NCBI RefSeq assembly: GCF_003626735.1
Contig: NZ_RBHX01000001.1
Span: 1,240,001-1,304,000, forward strand
Source of the DNA: Microbacterium sp. CGR2
Lineage (GTDB): Bacteria; Actinomycetota; Actinomycetes; Actinomycetales; Microbacteriaceae
Reading direction: 5' to 3'
DNA: 64,000 bases
Both the position numbers and the translations under genes were made by a program. Below are positions 59,393 to 64,000 of this stretch, in pieces. Below the pieces are notes generated by a model. It had not been told where the DNA came from and ran no database searches. It was given only the letters and a program-made list of their open reading frames with translations. Position 1 is the first letter of the stretch; the number at the start of each line of letters is the position of its first letter.

Positions 59393-60430
59393 TCACTCCT
59401 CGTCGAGCAGTTCACCGCGGATGCGGCGGAGATCTTCCATCAGTGAGCCGATCAGGATCCAGTGCTGAGACGACGGAGGGCGGATCACGAGCGGAGCTGT
59501 CAGTGCGGGGATCGCGGAGGTCAGCATCTCCGGCTCCGGTGAGACGTCGGCGATCTGCACCGCCAGGCGGACGTCGTGCCCCGCACGGCGCAGCTGCTCG
59601 GCGATCGCGACGACGGCCGGCTCCTCGCCGATCGAGTCGTCGTAGTGATCGAAGTAGGCGCGCGTCATCCCGATCGTCTGGGTCACGATCGGGGAGAGCC
59701 GCTCCAACAGCGCGCGCATCTCGCGCAGCTCGGCTCGATGCGTGGAACGGCGGGGGTTGAGGGTGAGCGATTCCTCGCCGGCGGCGATGGATGCGTCGGC
59801 GGCATCCTTCATCGGGCGGAGCAGTCGAACCTCGACCATCATCTCCTGCAGCCTCGCCGGCGTCTGCGGGTGCGGCAACGCATCGGCCAGGCGGTCGAGG
59901 CTTGCGGCGAGCTCTTGCCCCAGCAGGCCGACGTCGCGGCGTGCCGGAGCCACCAGCACGGGCGGGACGATCAGCGCGTTCACGACGATGCCGATCACCA
60001 CGCCGATGAGGGTCTCGACGATGCGCGCGAAGGCGTATTCGGGGCTGGATGAGCCCAGCGCAAGCACGAGCATCGCGGAGATCGCGACCTGATTACCGGT
60101 GCCAGGAGTCGCCCGGAAGGCCCACGCCACGAGCATCGACACGACGATCGCGAGCAGCACGATCCAGCTCGGAGAACCGAGCAGCAGCCCGAGACCGACG
60201 GCGATCACGACTCCGGCTATCACGCCGATGCTGCGCTCGAGCGCTTTCGACAGCGACTGGTTGACGCTCGGCTGGACGACCAGCAGGGCAGCGATCGCTG
60301 CGAACACCGGCAACTGGTTCGGGAACACCCACCCCGCGAGCAGCCACGCACCGATCGTCGCGGCAGCGGATTTCACCACCTGCAGCAGGGGCGCGCGCTG
60401 CGAGGCGCGGATCGCGGCGTGGATGCGCAT
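59393..60430 (-). CDS. FUSC family membrane protein
   Basis: This 345-residue protein has six N-terminal helices (about 20-160) carrying the FUSC/ArAE pattern (VFAAIAALLVVQPSVNQSLSKALERSIGVIAGVVIAVGLGLLLG and ARIVETLIGVVIGIVVNALIVPP). A cytoplasmic helical domain rich in Arg, Glu and Leu follows. Related proteins include fusaric-acid and aromatic-acid efflux components. The substrate is unknown. Confidence 0.9.
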   Translation of the reverse strand: MRIHAAIRASQRAPLLQVVKSAAATIGAWLLAGWVFPNQLPVFAAIAALLVVQPSVNQSLSKALERSIGVIAGVVIAVGLGLLLGSPSWIVLLAIVVSMLVAWAFRATPGTGNQVAISAMLVLALGSSSPEYAFARIVETLIGVVIGIVVNALIVPPVLVAPARRDVGLLGQELAASLDRLADALPHPQTPARLQEMMVEVRLLRPMKDAADASIAAGEESLTLNPRRSTHRAELREMRALLERLSPIVTQTIGMTRAYFDHYDDSIGEEPAVVAIAEQLRRAGHDVRLAVQIADVSPEPEMLTSAIPALTAPLVIRPPSSQHWILIGSLMEDLRRIRGELLDEE

Positions 60431-60545
60431 GGCTCCACGGTAGTCCTCGCCGGGTCTTCCGCCGCTGACCCGGGTCGTAGCGTCCAGGGGAGATCGTTCC
60501 CGAACGGGAGCGAGGTGCTCGACCAGGCGTGAGCCTGCTGGTCGG

Positions 60546-61088
60546 CTAGTGCACGAGGGCCTTCAAGACGACGAACACGGCGCCGAACGATGCGGTACCC
60601 AGCGCCCCGAGAATTCGGACGAGCTGAGAACTCCCGCGGCGCAGGAAGGCGACGTAGCCGAGGAACGTCAGGATCACGACTCCCGACCACAACGCCGCGT
60701 CGTTGGCCGCGTCGTCGGAGATGACGCGGGTCGTGCCCGCGAGGAGGAACGCGGCGGGCACGGCCGCGGAGGTCAGCATGCCGAGGGAGTGCTGCACCGA
60801 CGAGGTGAACGCCGCCGTGATTCCCACTCTCGGGCCGTGCGCCTTCTCGGTGTGGTCCGAGAGGCGGGCCACGGTTCCGGCGTACACGTGCGCACCCCAG
60901 AAGACGAGCACCGTCACGCCCACCGTCAGCAGCACGACGAATGACGTCTCTCCGTGCGCAGAGGACACGGCCACCAAGCCGCTGACGAGGATCGTGCCGT
61001 AGACCGCCGCCTCGGTGCCGAATCCGGGCCGAAGCGCGCTGTGGACACGGAGGATCCCGCGGTCGGTGGTCGTCGGAGCGGGAGGCAT
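60546..61088 (-). CDS. Small integral membrane protein of unknown function
   Basis: This 180-residue protein has five hydrophobic segments, at about 26-44, 48-70, 97-117, 130-148 and 158-178, joined by short loops (SDHTEKAHGP between the second and third). No recognised domain. The ATG at 61088 is used. It is divergent from the TetR gene, with 122 bp between, so it may be that regulator's target. Confidence 0.75.
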   Translation of the reverse strand: MPPAPTTTDRGILRVHSALRPGFGTEAAVYGTILVSGLVAVSSAHGETSFVVLLTVGVTVLVFWGAHVYAGTVARLSDHTEKAHGPRVGITAAFTSSVQHSLGMLTSAAVPAAFLLAGTTRVISDDAANDAALWSGVVILTFLGYVAFLRRGSSQLVRILGALGTASFGAVFVVLKALVH

Positions 61089-61182
61089 ACTTCACTGTGC
61101 TGTCGTCGTCTTCGCTTTGTCAACGACGGCGCTCGAGCCGCACGGGCCAACCTCTTGCGCTCCCCCGCAACGGAGGACTACC

Positions 61183-61208
61183 CTGCCTAACTAACAGTCG
61201 TTAGGCAG
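61183..61208. promoter_or_regulatory. TetR operator before the permease cluster
   Basis: CTGCCTAAC-N8-GTTAGGCAG has perfect 9-bp arms and ends two bases before the TetR start codon. The likely use is autoregulation, and possibly control of both divergent directions. Confidence 0.75.
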
Positions 61209-61210
61209 TC

Positions 61211-61789
61211 ATGACCCGAGCAACCATCCTCGCCGAGGCCCGAACGATCTTCGCGCGCCAAGGCTACGCCGAGACCAGCCTGCGCGAGATCGCCGAGGCC
61301 GTGGGCATCAAGACGCCCTCGCTCTACGCACACTTCTCGAGCAAGGAGGCCCTGTACGAGGCCGTCTACGCCGAGGTCGCCGTCGAGCACACCGCCTTCT
61401 TCGACGAACTGGCCCGCCGCAGCGGCGAACTCGAACCGCTCGCGCGCCTGCGTCACCTGCTGGGAGGCATCGAGGACTACTACCGCGACCGTCCCGACCT
61501 CGCCGAGTTCAGCCTCCGCGCGGCAGTCGCCGAGTACGGACCCGGTGGCCAGAATCTGCGCGAGATCTTCCTCGACAGCGAGTCGACCCTCGCCGCCGCC
61601 GTCCGCAAGACCTACGACGACGGTGCCGCGAGCGGGACGTTCGCGGCAGGCGATGCCGACGGGTTCATCGCTCTGGTGTTCGTCATCATGGACGGCCTCT
61701 TCCTCCAGCTCACCCACTACACACCAGAGGTCTACCGGGAACGCTTCGAGCACACCTGGCAGCACCTCGCCACGATCCTGTCTCGCTGA
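61211..61789 (+). CDS. TetR family transcriptional regulator
   Basis: This 192-residue regulator has a textbook N-terminal HTH (RATILAEARTIFARQGYAETSLREIAEAVGIKTPSLYAHFSSKEALYEAVYAE, about 3-55) and a TetR-C-type helical domain. The operator abuts the ATG, so the mRNA is probably leaderless. It precedes the NCS1 permease gene by 192 bp and most likely regulates that uptake/degradation group. Confidence 0.94.
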   Translation: MTRATILAEARTIFARQGYAETSLREIAEAVGIKTPSLYAHFSSKEALYEAVYAEVAVEHTAFFDELARRSGELEPLARLRHLLGGIEDYYRDRPDLAEFSLRAAVAEYGPGGQNLREIFLDSESTLAAAVRKTYDDGAASGTFAAGDADGFIALVFVIMDGLFLQLTHYTPEVYRERFEHTWQHLATILSR

Positions 61790-61902
61790 CCCACCTCCGA
61801 GACATCACACGCACACCCTGCACCGATCCGTCGGCACGGAGCCACGAACTCCCGAACGACACCGCACGACAGTCGGCATCACCCGCCGGCACCCCATGAC
61901 CA

Positions 61903-61960
61903 GCCCTGCGAGCCGCCCGCCTTCTCGGGAACCCGAATCCCCCGGGCGGCTTCGCAGGGC
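61903..61960 (+). other. Stem-loop in the leader of the NCS1 permease gene
   Basis: The arm at 61903-61919 (GCCCTGCGAGCCGCCCG) pairs with 61943-61960 with one bulged base. The 23-nt loop contains a second small CGGG/CCCG pairing. It sits 20 bp before the permease start. It may terminate the tetR transcript or attenuate the permease. It does not match a riboswitch class I know. Confidence 0.55.
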
Positions 61961-61981
61961 CACCTCCTGAAGGAGCGCACG

Positions 61982-63322
61982 ATGACCACCACCGACTACG
62001 AACACGGCATCGTGCCGCAGGACCAGCGCAAGAGCTGGTTGTCGATCGCGACCGTGTGGATCGCCATCGGCATCGATCTGTCCGGAGCGTTCCTCGGAGT
62101 CGCGCTCGCCGCAGGGATGGCGTTCTGGCCGGCGATCGCCGCCACCATGCTCGGCTCGTTGCTCCTGGGCCTCCTGGCCATGGCCTGCGCCTATGTCGGC
62201 GCGGCCACCGGACTGAGCAGCGCCATGATCTCCCGCGCCGTCTTCGGCAAGATCGGCGGCGCCATCCTCGCGCTGGCGATCGCCATCAGCCTGATCGGCT
62301 GGTTCGCCGTCCAGGCAGGGTTCTTCGGCACGAACGCCCAGATCGCGTTCGCGGAGTTCACGGGCATCGACGTCCCCGTGCAGGTCTTCACCGGCATCGG
62401 CGCCGTGCTGATGGCCATCACGGCATTCTGGGGCTACCGCTCGATCAATCGACTCAGCTCACTCGCCGTCCCGTTGCTTCTCCTGCTGCTGATCGTCGGA
62501 ATCGTCGTCGCCTTCACCGTCAACGGCGCCGCGGGACTGGACGCGCCCGTCGAGGCGACCTTCACCTTCGGCGGCGCGGTCTCGCTGGTGATGGGCATCT
62601 TCATCCTCGGCGTGGTCCTCGCTCCCGACATGGCGCGCTGGGCGAAGACCCCGAAGCAGGCCATGATCGCCGGCTTCGTCGGGTTCTTCTTCGGCAACTC
62701 GATCATCCTCGTGGTCGCCATCGTGCTGGCCCGCGTCATGAACGGCACCGAACTCATGGCGATTTTCTTCGCGCTCGGCCTCGGTGGCGTTGCGGTCATC
62801 GTGCTCATCCTCGCTCAGTGGACGACCAACACCACCAACCTCTATTCGGCCGGCCTCGCGTTCGCCGCGATCAGCGAGCGCCTCGACCGCCGCATCGTGA
62901 CCGTCGTGCTCGGCGTGATCGGCATCGTCGTCGGCGTGATCGGCGCCGCCGACTACTTCGTGCAGTTCATCCTGGTGATCGGCGTCATCATCGCCCCGTA
63001 CGGCGGGGTCTACCTGGCGGCGTACTTCACGGGCCGAAAGGGCGCGCGCTGGGCGCACGACGCAGCGGTCCCGACGGTCGACGGCTGGTCGGTGGCGGCC
63101 TGGGTGGCCGGCATCCTCGTCGCCGTGGCGACGACCAATCCTGCCGACGGACCGGGCTTCGGCTGGTTCACGCTCACCACCATCTCGGCCCTCGACGGCC
63201 TGCTCGTCGGTTTCCTCGTCTACCTCGCTCTCGTGCCGCTGCGTCGCCGCACGGAACCGGATGCCGCGGCATCCCCCCACGTCGAGGAGACTGCTCGTCT
63301 CGGCGACGGAGCACACGCATGA
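61982..63322 (+). CDS. NCS1 family permease, cytosine/purine permease-like
   Basis: This 446-residue transporter has 12 predicted helices of the CodB/nucleobase-cation-symport-1 type: WLSIATVWIAIGIDLSGAFLGVALA, GLSSAMISRAVFGKIGG, ADYFVQFILVIGVIIAPYGGVYLAAYF and the motif APDMARWAKTPKQAM. GAAGGAG precedes the ATG. Its stop overlaps the DUF917 start, so uptake and the downstream enzymes are coupled. The substrate is a nucleobase or hydantoin-like compound, judged from the family and neighbours. Confidence 0.92.
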   Translation: MTTTDYEHGIVPQDQRKSWLSIATVWIAIGIDLSGAFLGVALAAGMAFWPAIAATMLGSLLLGLLAMACAYVGAATGLSSAMISRAVFGKIGGAILALAIAISLIGWFAVQAGFFGTNAQIAFAEFTGIDVPVQVFTGIGAVLMAITAFWGYRSINRLSSLAVPLLLLLLIVGIVVAFTVNGAAGLDAPVEATFTFGGAVSLVMGIFILGVVLAPDMARWAKTPKQAMIAGFVGFFFGNSIILVVAIVLARVMNGTELMAIFFALGLGGVAVIVLILAQWTTNTTNLYSAGLAFAAISERLDRRIVTVVLGVIGIVVGVIGAADYFVQFILVIGVIIAPYGGVYLAAYFTGRKGARWAHDAAVPTVDGWSVAAWVAGILVAVATTNPADGPGFGWFTLTTISALDGLLVGFLVYLALVPLRRRTEPDAAASPHVEETARLGDGAHA

Positions 63323-64000
63323 CCGACAGGCATCTCACCGAAGCCGACATCGACGAGATCGCGCTCGGTGCCGCCGTGCTGGGGACCGGCGGCGGCGGCG
63401 ACCCGCACGTGGGCTCTCTGATGGCGAAGCGGCTCATCCGCCTGCACGGGCCGGTGCCCCTCATCGACGTCGACGATCTCACGGCCGACGACTTCATCGT
63501 GCCCATCGGCGGCATCGGAGCGCCGTCGGTGAGTGTCGAGCGCATTCAGGCCGAGTCCGAACTGCTCGCAGCCCTCACGGCGATCGAGCGCGCGGTCGGT
63601 CGCCGACCCACTGCGGTGATGCCGATCGAGGTCGGCGGCGGCAACTCGATGATCCCGATCGCGACGGCGGCCCTCGCCGGACTCCCCGTGGTCGACGGTG
63701 ACGCGATGGGCCGTGCCTTCCCCGAGGCGCAGATGGTGACCTTCCATCTCGCCGGGTACGGCCCGGGAGCGACCGTCATGGTCGACCACCACGGCAACGA
63801 GGTCGTCAGCCGGCCTGTCGACGGGGCGTGGTCTGAGCGTCTCGCGCGCGCGGTGACGGTCGAGATGGGAGGAGGCGCGACCATGATCGACTACGCCTAC
63901 GGCGGCGACGTCGTGCGCGAGTGCGCGATCCCCGGCACTCTGACGCTGGCGAAGCGCATCGGTCGCATTCTGCGGGGCGAGGATGCCGCAGGCCGAGAAC
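63319..64000 (+). CDS. DUF917 domain protein, hydantoinase-associated (3' end cut by window)
   Basis: Only the first 227 residues are present. The sequence LGTGGGGDPHVG near residue 22, PIGGIGAPSVSVERIQ, MPIEVGGGNSMIPIATAALAGLPVVDGDAMGRAFPEAQM and GGGATMIDYAYGG is typical of DUF917 proteins, which accompany hydantoinase/oxoprolinase-type subunits. The ATG overlaps the permease stop by four bases. More catabolic genes probably follow beyond the edge. Confidence 0.9.
   Translation, partial: MTDRHLTEADIDEIALGAAVLGTGGGGDPHVGSLMAKRLIRLHGPVPLIDVDDLTADDFIVPIGGIGAPSVSVERIQAESELLAALTAIERAVGRRPTAVMPIEVGGGNSMIPIATAALAGLPVVDGDAMGRAFPEAQMVTFHLAGYGPGATVMVDHHGNEVVSRPVDGAWSERLARAVTVEMGGGATMIDYAYGGDVVRECAIPGTLTLAKRIGRILRGEDAAGRE

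Noticed and set aside
61903..61960. Riboswitch in the permease leader
   Set aside because: Only one bulged stem is visible, with no conserved core of a known riboswitch class; a terminator or attenuator is the simpler reading.

Overview
The window reads as chromosomal DNA from a high-GC actinobacterium, most likely Microbacterium or another member of the Microbacteriaceae. The signs are uniformly high GC at third codon positions, frequent GAT-GC(C/G) and GCATCC codon pairs, many ATGA/GTGA/TGATG start-stop overlaps, several promoters that appear to give leaderless mRNAs, and carbohydrate ABC importers without a private ATPase. That assignment is an inference from style and gene content, as no rRNA or other phylogenetic marker lies in the window. 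No tRNA, CRISPR array, insertion sequence or prophage was seen.

Left part (1-18.2 kb). An iron/phosphonate-type ABC importer (binding lipoprotein and ATPase, the latter cut by the window edge) is followed by a compact pantothenate operon: a DUF2520 Rossmann protein, then panC, panD and panB. Next come an XRE-DUF2975 pair, a TetR repressor with the DHA2 drug exporter it probably controls (two near-identical operators), a VapBC-type toxin-antitoxin pair, an XRE regulator divergent from methionine aminopeptidase, a PadR regulator next to a UbiB-like kinase, a BCCT transporter, a frameshifted NAD(P)-binding/DUF2867 gene, an SRPBCC-ArsR pair and an MFS transporter.

Central catabolic island (18.2-30.7 kb). 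A LacI regulator (25.0 kb) sits inside a set of transcription units that share a palindromic operator centred on ATACGTAT or ATACGCAT. These are a sugar-type ABC importer plus alpha/beta hydrolase, a divergent HisD-like dehydrogenase - SDR - HpcH/HpaI aldolase operon, and a tandem-NTF2 protein plus bicupin operon. Next to them are a LysR regulator and a second, divergent HisD-like dehydrogenase. I read this as a LacI-controlled uptake and oxidation/retro-aldol pathway for an unidentified hydroxylated carbon source. It is the best candidate here for an undescribed pathway.

30.7-48.2 kb holds a truncated hydrolase, a TetR-hydrolase operon, a CPBP protease, a GIN-domain lipoprotein, a second ArsR-SRPBCC pair using the same operator as the first, an apparently circularly permuted flavin amine oxidase, a TetR-flavin monooxygenase divergon, RNase HI with an extra C-terminal domain, an intracellular M4 protease beside its probable emfourin-type inhibitor, a zinc-finger SDR, and an HxlR-azoreductase divergon.

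48.2-53 kb resembles a glycopeptide-resistance (van-type) locus. A VanS/VanR-like two-component system diverges from a DD-carboxypeptidase, alanine/serine racemase and D-Ala-D-X ligase operon, with direct and inverted repeats between them. The right end holds a VOC protein, a DUF3516-type helicase, deoD, a proline symporter, an AlkD-like gene, a FUSC protein, and a TetR/NCS1-permease/DUF917 group that runs off the window and probably belongs to a hydantoin or pyrimidine-type pathway.
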